From: Treponema vincentii
Lineage (GTDB): Bacteria; Spirochaetota; Spirochaetia; Treponematales; Treponemataceae
Reading direction: 5' to 3'
Assembly: GCF_018336815.1 (NCBI RefSeq)
Contig: NZ_CP050497.1
Location: 868,001 to 932,000, forward strand
DNA: 64,000 bases
Each line of letters opens with the position of its first letter. Positions within the stretch are counted from its first letter, which is position 1. This document shows, piece by piece, positions 41,801 to 50,779 of the stretch. The translations under genes and the position numbers were made by a program. The notes under the pieces were generated by a model that saw nothing but the letters and a program-made list of their open reading frames with translations, had not been told where the DNA came from and searched no databases.

Positions 41801-43212
41801 GGGACATAACCGGCCTTGACTATGTGCTTTTTCACGGCGGGACGCTTACCGGAGATTTGACTATCGGGGGAAAACCGATGGAACCTGAGTTTAACGGAAA
41901 ATTAGTCGGACAGAATATAACCGTCAATTCTCCCAATTATGCACCGGAGATATATGGGCCTGTTTTACTCGACATTATTGCGGACGGTACGGGGCTTGAG
42001 GTACCGTATACCGTATTGAAAGGTCCGTCGACGGATATTTGGGCGCGGTGCACTGCGGAGTTTTCAGGTTGGATTCCTGACAATATTTCAGTCCAATGTG
42101 GGACGCTCGGAACCAAGATGGGAGTATTTAAGACCGACAATATCCTGTTCCAAGCGGACGGTCTTGCCGGTTGTACTGTTGAAATAAAGGTAACCCCTAC
42201 ACTTGTCGGCGTATACGGCTCCGCAACATTTGATTCAGGCTACTTTGTGGTTAAATTTAACGATTTTGATAAGTTCAATGCCGAATACGGAGGGGAGGGG
42301 GATACCGCTTTTGATATGAAGCTGGATTTACAGTTTGGCCACAAAGCTGAATTCCGTTGGCCGACAGCAGATTTTCCAATTTTAAGAACACTTGTGCCTA
42401 CGGATTCTCCGCTTTCGTTGATTTCCGATGCCGGAACCGGTAACTTTACAATGAAAGGTGATGTAAAGATGCGGGGAGGGGAAGTGTTTTATATTAAGCG
42501 TAGTTTCTATATCCGTGAAGGGGCTATTACTTTTGCGGATGTGGCTAACGAAATTGAACCGTTGGTAACTTTAAGGGCGGAAATCCGCGATCGTGACAGT
42601 AGCGGTGAACCGTTGCGGCTTGTCTTGACGACAAAAGATCAGTCATTATTCAGTTTTAATCCTGAAATTAGTTCGGATCCGCCCCGTTCTACGAATGAAA
42701 TTATGCAGCTATTGGGACAAGTGGCTATCGGCGATACGGGCAAAGATAATCTATGGCAAAATCTGCTGGTTTCCAGTTCCGATATCCTTGCACAAGTAGG
42801 CTTTCTTAAAAAAGTGGAAAGCAAAGTCAGGGATTTTATAGGGTTGGATGCTTTTTCCTTCCGTACATTGTTGCTGCAAAATGCCATTTTTGGTAACCTG
42901 TTCACTGCAAATCAGAATACTACTTTAACAATGAGTAACTATCTTGATAATACGAGTGTTTATATAGGGAAATATTTCGGTTCGGCTATCTATGCGGATG
43001 CACTGCTGCACTTAAGCCACTATGATTCAAAATCGCTTAAGAACGGCGGCTCAAAGCGTCCTGTTTATAAGGATATTTTATTTCAGCCGGAAATCGGTTT
43101 GGAAATGGCAACTCCCTTCTTTTTGCTGCGTTGGTCAGTCGCCCCTACAAAACCGGATACCTTATTTGTAGGAGATACTGCATTGACTTTTTCATGGAAA
43201 TATTCATATTAA
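38806..43212 (+). CDS. tamB: TamB/YtfN-like translocation and assembly protein
   Basis: 1468 aa. An N-terminal membrane anchor (FLLFLCILILSFAALRPL, residues about 10-27) is followed by a very long series of beta strands, as in AsmA/TamB proteins that bridge the periplasm. The C-terminal few hundred residues hold the conserved TamB domain (GGTLTGDLTIGGKPMEPEFN; IREGAITFADVANEIEPLVT; LTTKDQSLFSFNPEISSDPP; QLLGQVAIG) and end in WSVAP...LTFSWKYSY, a beta-type terminus. Family members help insert outer-membrane proteins or move phospholipids between membranes. It lies directly before bamA and skp, as I recall for T. pallidum TP0325-TP0327, so a role in envelope assembly fits. Confidence 0.93.
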   Translation: MKPVVRSKIEFLLFLCILILSFAALRPLMQTLEKKLAAVRSLVLTELEETYNVRLSYESLSPSILRSVSLRNVKIFDAEHNGEIASFEDFSVQYRFWALIFGNTAEILDSVNIANGFIDADLIENKSLAEKLNTVRKSPSSTQSSVNAEQILSFFSSQLLNIHIKNVRLRFRNTVHDINAKITDGYVAIDADAVTVSLSSAASYRNSDYTAIGQAETDFTIEGKFNKDLTAGSVVADFSHISTDRFGIYRLKLFADYRDKVFTFNTMQDFQPIDFTASWNIATNDINGRFSCKDFAPLQSVRVYNAPKSLTQFASMTMSGSFQFALSGRHIQWNSDLSFALPSLVFPSYRFAASQLNLEAEGDDKRINISQLSLLGKDADVFSQFSFDLNTKIPTGKAVVKRFKLPSGASVAADFQFFKQGKSFFCKIPSLTAGKGALHNIILAVNPSARKADYTLSAEDGYGKYRFDGSYIYNEGSASASPHFAELHGAFDAVGIGTICNFIQAAVPEADIPQAAVESLQCTTEFYISSDLRSFSYNCIRFVLVSNTLDDFYALLSVKGNQSSFALTDIELSYKNMSVRGNINADFDRLNDIIFTGSLAINSIGYQLQGFFSQNVLNIYGDYGLAISALYEKGTGFKGSVKTNEIPLPFLPIFLTLDSEFQYHNRTDWFYTIDNGYVSYGTPASLTPAKIGLHFMGKADPSGLLLSEVKLGDDEALTGTLAITAVSIPDNEGGKNYTAAMNLVSPDAAEKVECAATFDFSSGDIRAAGSLKLDNISVDRFLYSQGKKHTVSADAAFSIDPDSFLARLDLSQLSMFVQGEDLNIVGSLVVEDEKAELNITQLGWGMHEASNITGNFSLAEMTGRLDADYTGTVADKQLKAHIGTMYTGVQPDEKTKAAFFSLLKNVGARFTINTYLSDWQFGDFTGKNTVPLSMIRDPGVTAFYAGKNDEITGFILDDGVVSLKLAETLPLKLNLDGTVKKEALNLQVTDIRADVKRIWDITGLDYVLFHGGTLTGDLTIGGKPMEPEFNGKLVGQNITVNSPNYAPEIYGPVLLDIIADGTGLEVPYTVLKGPSTDIWARCTAEFSGWIPDNISVQCGTLGTKMGVFKTDNILFQADGLAGCTVEIKVTPTLVGVYGSATFDSGYFVVKFNDFDKFNAEYGGEGDTAFDMKLDLQFGHKAEFRWPTADFPILRTLVPTDSPLSLISDAGTGNFTMKGDVKMRGGEVFYIKRSFYIREGAITFADVANEIEPLVTLRAEIRDRDSSGEPLRLVLTTKDQSLFSFNPEISSDPPRSTNEIMQLLGQVAIGDTGKDNLWQNLLVSSSDILAQVGFLKKVESKVRDFIGLDAFSFRTLLLQNAIFGNLFTANQNTTLTMSNYLDNTSVYIGKYFGSAIYADALLHLSHYDSKSLKNGGSKRPVYKDILFQPEIGLEMATPFFLLRWSVAPTKPDTLFVGDTALTFSWKYSY

Positions 43213-43239
43213 AACTCGGGGCTGTCAAAAACTGAAAGC

Positions 43240-43262
43240 CTATCGGCTTTTTCTGTATTGTA
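43240..43262 (+). terminator. Weak terminator after tamB
   Basis: AAAGCC-tat-CGGCTTTTTC: a 6-bp stem AAAGCC/GGCTTT followed by T-rich sequence, about 30 bases beyond the tamB stop. Confidence 0.5.
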
Positions 43263-43285
43263 TAAAGATTTAATTTTAAACTCGC

Positions 43286-43324
43286 GGGGATAGCGAAAAA
43301 GTAACCAACTTTTGAGACATCCCC
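43286..43324. repeat. Family 3 hairpin variant
   Basis: Imperfect palindrome with GGGGAT/ATCCCC ends and AAAAGT...ACTTTT inside around AACC. Nearly the same sequence occurs at 63312-63349. Situated before bamA. Confidence 0.7.
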
Positions 43325-43402
43325 TCCGTGCAGCGCAAAAAGGTTGCCGTGCGATAATGCTATCGTTGATAAGATAATGTAAATGAGATAGAGGAGTCTT
43401 TA

Positions 43403-45844
43403 ATGTTAAAGAAAGTGGTAGCCGTAACGGCGCTCATGTTATCCTTCTGCTTTTTATGGGCTCAAGCTCCCGATAATTGGTATGAAAATAAACCGATAAC
43501 AGCAATTGTTTTTCAGGGGTTAAATAGCGTATCAAAAACCGAAATGGACGGTATTTTTGATTCGTTTAAAGGAAAACCTTTTTCCGATGCAACGTATTCG
43601 GAAATTCTGCAAAAATTATATGCGCTTGATTATTTTTCCGATATTGTACCCAAGGCCGTTCCTGCCGACATCGATTATCAGTATGTTCGGCTTGAATTTG
43701 AAGTCACGGAAAAACCTGTCGTTACGTTGATAAAAATAACCGGAAATAACCGCATTTCACGCGGCGATATTTTATCGAAGATAGTATTAAAAAAAGGCGA
43801 TATCTACAATGAGATAAAAAAGAATGCCGACGAGCAAACCATCAAAAATTATTATATAGAAAAAGGTTATGCATCGGCTGCCGTAAGCTCGAGCGTTTCA
43901 GAGAGTCCACAAGGCGGCGTTATCCTTGAATTTACCATTACGGAAGGAAAGCAAACAATTGTTTCCGAAGTTGCATTCCAAGGTAACACCGCTGTCGGAG
44001 AAAAGGCGCTCAAAGGAGTTCTCCTTACCAAACCGGCAAAATTCCTTGTGAAGGGGATTTTTCAAGAGAGTCTACTCGCAGAAGATAAGACGGCGATACA
44101 GCAATTCTACGGTGAACGCGGTTATATCGATGCTCATGTTGAAAACATCGTTAAGGACATAGATTCCGAATCCGATCCGCAAAAAAACATGGTAAAGCTG
44201 ACATATATCATTATGGAAGGAGAGCAGTATACTTACAATGGAACCTCTTTTGAAGGAAATAAGATTTTTTCTACCGAAGATTTGAGCGCAAAAATAAGAC
44301 TGACACCGGGCAGCATTTTGAATATGACCAGATTTGAGCAAGGCTTTCAAGCCATTGCCGATATGTATTTTGAAAACGGGTATACTTCAAATTATATTGC
44401 AAAAGCAATGCAGCGCGATTCAACAACTAAGAAAGTATCGTTTGTAATTACCATTGTAGAACGAAGCAGAAGCCATATCGAAAATATTATTATCCGCGGT
44501 AATGCACGGACAAAGGATTACGTTATACGCCGTGAGCTTTTGTTTGAGCCGGGAGATGTTTTTTCAAAATCAAAATTTACCAACAGTTTGCGCAATTTAT
44601 TTAACCTGCGTTATTTTTCTACGGTTGTGCCGGATGTACAGCCCGGTTCCGAGCAGGATCTAATCGATGTCATTCTCAATGTTGAAGAGCAGTCGACGGC
44701 AAGTATCCAATTCGGTATTACGTTCTCGGGCGTTTCCGATGCCGACAGTTTCCCTCTCTCATTATTCGTGCAGTGGCAGGAACGGAACCTTGCAGGACGT
44801 GGAAACGAACTATCGGTTAATGCAACTGCGGCAACGGATAATCAAACGCTCCAACTTGGCTATGCTGAAAACTGGTTTCTCGGCTATCCGCTGACACTCG
44901 GCTTTGACCTATCGTTTACACATAAATCACTGTTCGACTATCAGGATATGGTATTCCCCTATGGGCCGTTCAAAAATAAAGAAGAATTCGAAAAAAATAA
45001 AGACTTGGCTAATGCCTACCGAATGCGTTATGACCGACTTGAAACAACATTCGGCGTTCATACCGGTTACCGATGGTACCCCCGATATGCGACGATTACA
45101 CTGCGCGGTGGTGTGAACTTTTCATTGGTCAAGAACTTCTACGATACTAAGTTATATCGTGCAGCTGATCCGACGATACGGCAACAGGAGGCTAAATGGC
45201 GGCTCAGCAACTCATTTTGGACACGTCTCTCGTTTGACGGACGCGATATTACGTATGACCCAAGCAAGGGCTGGTTCTTGAGTGAACAGATATCTTTCTT
45301 TGGTCTTATACCAAAAGTTGAAGATGAATATTTCTTCCGTTCCGAAACAAAAGCGGAGGCGTATATTACCCTCGTCGATTATCCTGTTTCTGAAATTTGG
45401 AACCTCAAGTTTGTACTGGCCTTTTATACCGGTTTCTCGTTCCAGATACCGATGCCGAATAGCCTTATCGGGGATAGCAGTAAACTCGCTATTGACGGTA
45501 TGTTTACCGGCCGGGGCTGGATGACGCTTGGCTCGAGCGGCAAAGGCAATGTGCTGCTCAACCATTGGATAGAGTTTAGATGGCCGTTAGCGCACGGTAT
45601 TCTGTCCTTTGACTTTTTTGCGGATGCGGCAGCCGTCAAAAAAGATTTAACTGATTTAAAGACCTTTAAAATCGATGATTACTATTTCAGCTTTGGACCG
45701 GGATTGCGCTTTGTTATTCCGCAATTCCCGCTACGGCTGATGTTTGCAAATACCTTTAAAGCTCAGAACGGAAAGCCGGTTTGGGGAAACGGTAAAGGCG
45801 CCGACTGGCGGTTTGTATTATCGTTTAATGTGCCCAACTTATAA
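43403..45844 (+). CDS. bamA: Outer membrane assembly factor BamA
   Basis: 813 aa. Signal peptide MLKKVVAVTALMLSFCFLWA, then five POTRA repeats (for example ITAIVFQGLNSVSKTEMDG, VVTLIKITGNNRISRGD, IVSEVAFQGNTAVGEKA, YNGTSFEGNKIFSTED, IENIIIRGNARTKDYVIRRE) and an Omp85 barrel from about residue 430. The barrel contains the VLAFYTGFSFQIP and GLRFVIPQFPLRLMFA strands and ends FVLSFNVPNL. Equivalent to T. pallidum TP0326 (Tp92). It inserts outer-membrane proteins. skp follows 13 bases later with its own AGAGGAGAG site, so chaperone and insertase are co-expressed. Confidence 0.97.
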   Translation: MLKKVVAVTALMLSFCFLWAQAPDNWYENKPITAIVFQGLNSVSKTEMDGIFDSFKGKPFSDATYSEILQKLYALDYFSDIVPKAVPADIDYQYVRLEFEVTEKPVVTLIKITGNNRISRGDILSKIVLKKGDIYNEIKKNADEQTIKNYYIEKGYASAAVSSSVSESPQGGVILEFTITEGKQTIVSEVAFQGNTAVGEKALKGVLLTKPAKFLVKGIFQESLLAEDKTAIQQFYGERGYIDAHVENIVKDIDSESDPQKNMVKLTYIIMEGEQYTYNGTSFEGNKIFSTEDLSAKIRLTPGSILNMTRFEQGFQAIADMYFENGYTSNYIAKAMQRDSTTKKVSFVITIVERSRSHIENIIIRGNARTKDYVIRRELLFEPGDVFSKSKFTNSLRNLFNLRYFSTVVPDVQPGSEQDLIDVILNVEEQSTASIQFGITFSGVSDADSFPLSLFVQWQERNLAGRGNELSVNATAATDNQTLQLGYAENWFLGYPLTLGFDLSFTHKSLFDYQDMVFPYGPFKNKEEFEKNKDLANAYRMRYDRLETTFGVHTGYRWYPRYATITLRGGVNFSLVKNFYDTKLYRAADPTIRQQEAKWRLSNSFWTRLSFDGRDITYDPSKGWFLSEQISFFGLIPKVEDEYFFRSETKAEAYITLVDYPVSEIWNLKFVLAFYTGFSFQIPMPNSLIGDSSKLAIDGMFTGRGWMTLGSSGKGNVLLNHWIEFRWPLAHGILSFDFFADAAAVKKDLTDLKTFKIDDYYFSFGPGLRFVIPQFPLRLMFANTFKAQNGKPVWGNGKGADWRFVLSFNVPNL

Positions 45845-45857
45845 GAGGAGAGAATCG

Positions 45858-46376
45858 ATGAAAAAATATACTTTTATATTATTTTGTCTTTTGGCGGGTG
45901 CGGTTGCGCTATCCGCGCAGCAGATAACGCGGTTTGCGGTTGTCGATACTTCCCGTATTTACGCTACTTTTTTGCGGGATTCCCGTTCCGTCCGCGATTA
46001 TCAGGCAAAACAGGTAAAGTATCAAGCAGAAATACAGCGGATGTCCGATGAAATTATCGCGCTTCGCCAAAAGAAGGTGGATGCGGAAGCTATCGGAAAA
46101 ACCGATGCCGTCCAAAAATATCAGGCCGAAATCGACGTAAAGACGAGTTTTTTGCTTGAATATTCCAAGGCGTGTAACGACGAGTTGGCAGTGCTGCGGA
46201 AGAGTTTGGTAAGCGATGATGTCTTTTATTCCCGTCTTTATGCCGCAATTAAAAAGATTGCGGAAAGTCAAGGCTATACGATGGTACTGAACTTGCAACA
46301 AGGCGAAGCAATTATCTGGTACAGCCCGACTGTCGATATTACGGAAACCGTTATCCGAGAGCTCAGCTCAAACTAA
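45858..46376 (+). CDS. skp: Periplasmic chaperone Skp/OmpH
   Basis: 172 aa from ATG 45858 (AGAGGAGAG at 45844-45852); a longer in-frame extension to 45744 lies inside bamA and is rejected. Signal peptide MKKYTFILFCLLAGAVALSA is followed by FAVVDTSRIYATFLRDSRSV, the start of the OmpH family. Then comes a long amphipathic coiled coil and the closing strand IAESQGYTMVLNL, typical of Skp. It holds unfolded outer-membrane proteins for BamA. Same order as T. pallidum TP0327. The mutS start lies one base after the stop. Confidence 0.92.
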   Translation: MKKYTFILFCLLAGAVALSAQQITRFAVVDTSRIYATFLRDSRSVRDYQAKQVKYQAEIQRMSDEIIALRQKKVDAEAIGKTDAVQKYQAEIDVKTSFLLEYSKACNDELAVLRKSLVSDDVFYSRLYAAIKKIAESQGYTMVLNLQQGEAIIWYSPTVDITETVIRELSSN

Positions 46377-46377
46377 T

Positions 46378-49021
46378 ATGACAAAACCGGCGTCGCTCAC
46401 CCCGATGATGCAGCAGTATCTCTCAATAAAGGCGCAGTATAGGGATGCTGTGCTCTTTTTTCCGCTTAGGCGATTTTTATGAGATGTTCAACGACGATGC
46501 AATCGAGGTGAGTAAACTGCTGAATTTAACGCTGACTCAGCGGACGGGAAGTCCGATGTGCGGCATTCCTTATCATGCTTCGCGTATTTATATTGCGCGT
46601 CTGTTGCGTGCCGGAAAAAAAATTGCGATTTGCGAGCAGGTTTCGGATGTTGTTCCGGGCGAACTGACCGAGCGGAAAATTGTAGAAGTAATTACTCCCG
46701 GCACCGCTACAGGGGAAGATTTCCTTGAGCAAGGACAAAACAATTACCTTGCTGCTGTGTACTGCACACCGAAAGAAATTACCCGCGGCACTATTACGGA
46801 TGTGTTTATCGGTTTTGCGTACCTTGACGTTAGCACCGGAGAATTTTTTGCTACGTCTTTTCCGCGTTCCGATTTTGCAGAGCAATTTAAAAAAGAACTC
46901 GGTCGTATACAGCCGCGGGAAATCCTTATTCAAATATCGCTTGCCAATTCGGTGCCGGCCTTAAAAACCTTGTGCGGAGAATATCCGCAGATGCTACAAA
47001 ACCTCTATCCCGATTGGCATTTTTCCGCTGCGTCCGCAGAAAAGAGGCTGTGTGCGTGCTTCGGTACCGAAACACTTAAATCGTTTTCTTTAACGGCATC
47101 TTCACCCGAATTGCCACCGGCAGGGCTGCTGCTTCAATATTTGGATCAAACGACAGGAGCGGCTTTGCCCCATATTACAGGCATAAAGGTATACCGCGAT
47201 TCCGATTTTGTGATGATGGATGATGCGACACGTAAAAACCTTGAACTGCTCCAAAACCTGCATGACAATACGGATTCTTTTACCCTGTTTGAAACCGTCA
47301 ATTATACAAAGACGGCGATGGGAACGCGCCTTTTGCGGCACTGGCTCTATCATCCGCTGCGAACCGCTGAGGAAATAAACGCGCGGCTTGATAAAACGGC
47401 GCTGCTTTTCCATAATGAAAAAGCGCTCGCTGCCGTGCGGAACACACTTGCTGCAGTGCTTGATATCCACCGACTTACCGGTAGGGTTGCCATGCAGCGG
47501 GCGCACGGAAAGGATCTGTTAGGAATTAAGCAGAGCCTTAATGCCTGTATCGAGCTTGCACAGCTCAGTAGAAGTAACGGCCTCTTTTTTTTACAGCTGC
47601 CGCAAAAGCTGAGCGATGATATGGAACGGCTCTATACGCTTTTGGACAACAGCATCGCCGAAGATTGCCCGATTGTCCTTACCGAAGGCGGCTTAATTAA
47701 GCAGGGCTGGTCAAAAAAACTGGATGAACTGCGCAATACGCGGGATAACGCCAATAAGCTTTTAGAAAACTATTTGGAAAAAGAGCGGGAAAAATCGGGG
47801 ATTAAAAACTTAAAAATCAAGTACAACCGGTTAAGCGGCTACTTTCTTGAAGTAACCCACGGCAGCCTTAAAACGGCGGAGATTCCTCAGCATTTTATTA
47901 GACGCCGCTCGCTGACAACCGCCGACCGTTTTACGACGGAGGCTTTAAGCAAACTTGAAACAAAGCTGAACGATGTAGGTGAAAACATTATTGCGTGTGA
48001 AAAAGAGCTGTTCCTTGCAGTGCATACGGAAGTATACAATCGGATTGAACTACTGCACCTCCTTGCAAAAGAAATCGCAGAATTGGATGTGCTACAATCC
48101 TTTGCATATACGGCAGCCCTTCATGCATGGGTAAAGCCTGAGTTTTCCGCCGACGGCCTGTTAGATATCCGTGAAGGTCGGCACCCCGTTGTAGAAAATC
48201 ATCTGCCGACAGGCGAATTCGTGCCCAACAGCATACGGCTTTCTTCTTCCGCCGCTTCGGATATACCCTCGTTTGCGCTCATTACCGGCCCTAATATGGC
48301 AGGGAAAAGCACTTTCTTGCGGCAGACTGCACTTATTACGCTGCTTGCACAGGTCGGTTCTTTTGTGCCGGCGGAAAAAGCGCTGCTTACCCCTGTCGAT
48401 TGTATTTTTTGTCGGGTTGGTGCAAGCGATAATCTCGCCCGCGGGGAGTCTACCTTCCTCGTCGAAATGACCGAGACTGCATATATCTTGCGTAACGCCT
48501 CGGTTAACAGCCTCGTTATTATGGATGAAATCGGCAGAGGGACTTCGACGGGGGACGGATTTTCAATTGCGCGGGCGGTGAGCGAATACCTTTTGCATAC
48601 GATTGGTGCAAAAACCCTCTTTGCAACCCATTACCACGAGTTAGCTCAACTCGTCCATCCGCGGCTGCAAAAACTTTGTTTGGATGTATTGGAAACCGAA
48701 GGAAAAATTGTATTCTTAAAGAAGGTTATCGAAGGTATTGCAGCCCATTCATACGGGGTGCACGTCGCGGAACTTGCAGGGTTGCCGGAAACGGTTATAC
48801 AGCGGGCGACGGAACTGCTGAACGCACAGGTTCCCGGTACTACCATACCTACGGACTTTACCGTGCCGGCAAAGAAAAAAGCCTCTCCGGAAAATAGTCT
48901 CTTTAGCGATGAAGAAATGGTGATAAACGAGATCCTTTCTACAAACGCCGACGAAACCACTCCGCTCCAAGCCCTGCAGATGATCACCCGCTGGAAAAAA
49001 ACACTCTTCGCCGGTAATTAA
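46378..49021 (+). CDS. mutS: DNA mismatch repair protein MutS, one-base frameshift
   Basis: Mismatch recognition ATPase. ATG 46378 reads MTKPASLTPMMQQYLSIKAQ; the frame then breaks at T6 (46456-46461). With five T it continues VLFFRLGDFYEMFNDDA, which includes the mismatch-contact F-x-E motif (FYEMF), for a total of 880 aa. Later signatures are Walker A GPNMAGKST, DEIGRGTSTGDGFSIA and ATHYHEL. The start is one base after the skp stop, indicating coupling. If the extra T were real it would remove the whole protein. A sequencing overcall is more likely, given the same defect in other core genes here. Equivalent to TP0328 by position. Confidence 0.95.
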
Positions 49022-49053
49022 AACAGGGTATTCTCCCATAAAAAGTCAATCGA

Positions 49054-49240
49054 AAGTTGAAACTTTGTTCAACTGTTGCATTTTAGGGAAGGTTTATTTT
49101 AAGCCGCTGAAATAGCGCGGCTTAAAAACACGTCGAGTTTGCTTACGCAAATATCGCGTATTGACGTATGCGCGTTCCGCGCACAAATGCAACAGTTTCC
49201 AAAGTTGAAACTTTGTTCAACTGTTGCATTTTAAGGAAGG
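49054..49240. repeat. Direct and inverted repeat element
   Basis: A 39-base direct repeat (49054-49092 region and 49202-49240, differing at one or two positions) flanks about 110 bases. AACTGTTGCATTT (49071-49083) also pairs with AAATGCAACAGTT (49185-49197). Inside is AAGCCGC/GCGGCTT around 49102-49124. No gene in 49022-49283. A short relative of the repeat end (TTGCATTTTAAGGAAG) is at about 50404-50418. Confidence 0.8.
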
Positions 49241-49283
49241 AACATACGAGTCTATAAAGTTTGTGATTGTTTTGAGGGAACCT

Positions 49284-49808
49284 TTAAAAAAACTCAGTTT
49301 TTTGGGTTGCTTTTCTTATTGTATCAACGAGCATAAAATAAGATAAATCCTCATCTATGAATTTTTGAAAACCGTAATGTTCATAAAAGTTTTTTGAAGT
49401 TTCTTTTGCATCTACTATTATCAAATAAAGACCTGTTATATCTGCTACTTGAATAGCCTTTATAAAAACTTGTAAAAGAAGCCATTTTCCTATTCCGTTC
49501 CCTTGTATTTCTTTATTAACAGCGAGCCTCGCAATTCTTAGTGCAGGAATCGGATATTTCGGCAATTTATCTCTATATCTATCCGGAATTTCTTGATAAG
49601 CAACTTGAGCTGTCGCTAATGTAAAATAGCCTGAAATCCGGTTATTGTTATTCAAAGCAACAAAAGTTTTCCCTATACCCAACTCATCATTCTTTATTGC
49701 ATATCGTGATAAAAATTCATTTAATTTCTCAATACCGCAATCAAATTTTTTAAGGAGCGATTTTTGTTGTATTTCTTTTATTGAAACTAACTTATGGTCA
49801 CTCATCAT
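49284..49808 (-). CDS. GNAT acetyltransferase toxin of a TacT/AtaT type pair
   Basis: 174 aa GCN5-related acetyltransferase. The acetyl-CoA site is RLAVNKEIQGNGIGKWLL (R-x-x-G-x-G/A-type loop QGNGIG). The C-terminal FYEHYGFQKF is the usual last motif of toxin GNATs such as TacT, AtaT and KacT, which acetylate aminoacyl-tRNAs and stop translation. The N-terminus CGIEKLNEFLSRYA also matches this group. The gene overlaps the antitoxin by four bases (ATGA). Codon use is more AT-rich than in the neighbouring mutS, consistent with acquisition. Toxic activity is inferred from family and pairing. Confidence 0.88.
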   Translation of the reverse strand: MMSDHKLVSIKEIQQKSLLKKFDCGIEKLNEFLSRYAIKNDELGIGKTFVALNNNNRISGYFTLATAQVAYQEIPDRYRDKLPKYPIPALRIARLAVNKEIQGNGIGKWLLLQVFIKAIQVADITGLYLIIVDAKETSKNFYEHYGFQKFIDEDLSYFMLVDTIRKATQKTEFF

Positions 49809-50059
49809 TGAAATAATCTTTTCAAAGCATCATTGGGTTCCGGCGGTTTATCTAAAGCCATCATTATTAAATCTCTATCACGATTAGAAAGTACAAGAGT
49901 ATCATTTTCTGTTAAATCTATTTGTGCTTGTTTTAATGAGGTTGAAAGAATATATGAAGAGAGTGAAAGATGTTTAAGTTCAGCAGCTCTCTCAAGTGTG
50001 GATTTTTGCTGAGTGTTGGCTCTCAAGTCAATTCTTACATTTTTTAGTGCGACTGCCAT
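49805..50059 (-). CDS. DUF1778 antitoxin
   Basis: 84 aa from ATG 50059 (MAVALKNVRIDLRANTQQK), with GGAGG just upstream; the open frame extends to 50113 but that part carries the promoter. RIDLRANTQQKSTLERAAEL is a ribbon-helix-helix DNA-binding start. The C-terminal PPEPNDALKRLF is the toxin-neutralising tail found in TacA/KacA type antitoxins. It precedes the toxin and overlaps it by four bases, the standard arrangement. It should repress its own promoter together with the toxin. Confidence 0.88.
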   Translation of the reverse strand: MAVALKNVRIDLRANTQQKSTLERAAELKHLSLSSYILSTSLKQAQIDLTENDTLVLSNRDRDLIMMALDKPPEPNDALKRLFQ

Positions 50060-50084
50060 TTTTACTACCTCCATAGTACAATAT

Positions 50085-50113
50085 ATCATAATATGTGTAA
50101 TTTGTACACACAA
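50085..50113 (-). promoter_or_regulatory. Toxin-antitoxin promoter with operator
   Basis: On the minus strand TTGTGT (50113-50108), 17 bases, TATGAT (50090-50085). The inverted repeat TGTGTA/TACACA (50094-50099 and 50105-50110) lies in the spacer, a fitting site for the ribbon-helix-helix antitoxin. Confidence 0.65.
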
Positions 50114-50122
50114 GATATATCA

Positions 50123-50268
50123 GGGTAAACGCATCAGGCCGTTTTTTTAACACCCCCCGCGGAAAAATTGAGACTATTCGACCAGAGTTGAACCTCTTCG
50201 CGGTTCAAATGGTCTCACAGTCTTAATTTTTCCACGGTTTTTATCTACTCTACCTGATGCGTTTACCC
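50123..50268. repeat. Palindromic element, family 1, copy D
   Basis: 146 bp with the same plan as 37003-37144: outer GGGTAAACGCATCAGG (50123-50138) with 50253-50268, middle arm 50158-50173 with 50221-50236, centre 50181-50213 identical to that of copy C. Arms differ from copy C at positions that are compensated on the other side. It lies between the toxin-antitoxin promoter and the ferredoxin gene. Confidence 0.9.
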
Positions 50269-50285
50269 GCCTGTTGAAAAAAAAT

Positions 50286-50313
50286 GTGCGAAATTTTAAC
50301 CAAAATTTCGCAC
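50286..50313. repeat. Palindrome beside element D
   Basis: GTGCGAAATTTT with AAAATTTCGCAC, loop AACC; 18 bases right of element D, as its relative is beside element C. From 50314 to 50505 I see no gene. Confidence 0.85.
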
Positions 50314-50505
50314 AGAAGGAAGGCAACCTCTAAAAATATTTTTAATGCGGTTGCCCTGCAAGATATATAATTTTTAAAGGATGTTATATATGGTGTCAAG
50401 TAATTGCATTTTAAGGAAGATTACAATGAGATGCAATGCGGAGCCTTGCATTTTTCGGTCGTTCTGATTATGATAGGGGCATCACACATATCAAGGAGTA
50501 TGATT

Positions 50506-50676
50506 ATGGCTTATAAGATCTCCGATGCTTGCGTTAATTGCGGTGCATGCGAGGGCGAATGCCCCGTCGGCGCTATCAGTGAAGCGAATGGAGTACGGGT
50601 TATCGATGCTGATGCTTGCATCAGCTGCGGTGCATGTGCCGGCGTTTGTCCTACGGAAGCAATTTCCGAAGAATAA
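50506..50676 (+). CDS. 2[4Fe-4S] ferredoxin
   Basis: 56 aa from ATG 50506, with AAGGAG (50493-50498) seven bases upstream. Two C-x2-C-x2-C-x3-C-P cluster motifs are present: CVNCGACEGECPVGAI and CISCGACAGVCPTEAI. The classical clostridial-type size and layout make this a low-potential electron carrier in the cytoplasm, serving fermentative enzymes such as pyruvate:ferredoxin oxidoreductase. Stands alone; the following gene is unrelated. Confidence 0.96.
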   Translation: MAYKISDACVNCGACEGECPVGAISEANGVRVIDADACISCGACAGVCPTEAISEE

Positions 50677-50779
50677 CGTTTAGGTTTCTTTGCGGCAGTT
50701 CTGGAACCGGTAAATGCAAGACGGTTCGGTATGCACAGACTGCCGCTATTATCTTATTTTATTACAAAAGGTTTTAAGC

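Noticed and set aside
45744..45857. Longer N-terminus for Skp
   Set aside because: It lies inside bamA; AGAGGAGAG and a signal peptide define ATG 45858.
50123..50268. Riboswitch or attenuator ahead of the ferredoxin gene
   Set aside because: The same structure occurs at 37003-37144 in an unrelated position, and it lies more than 230 bases before the ferredoxin start without a conserved ligand-binding core.
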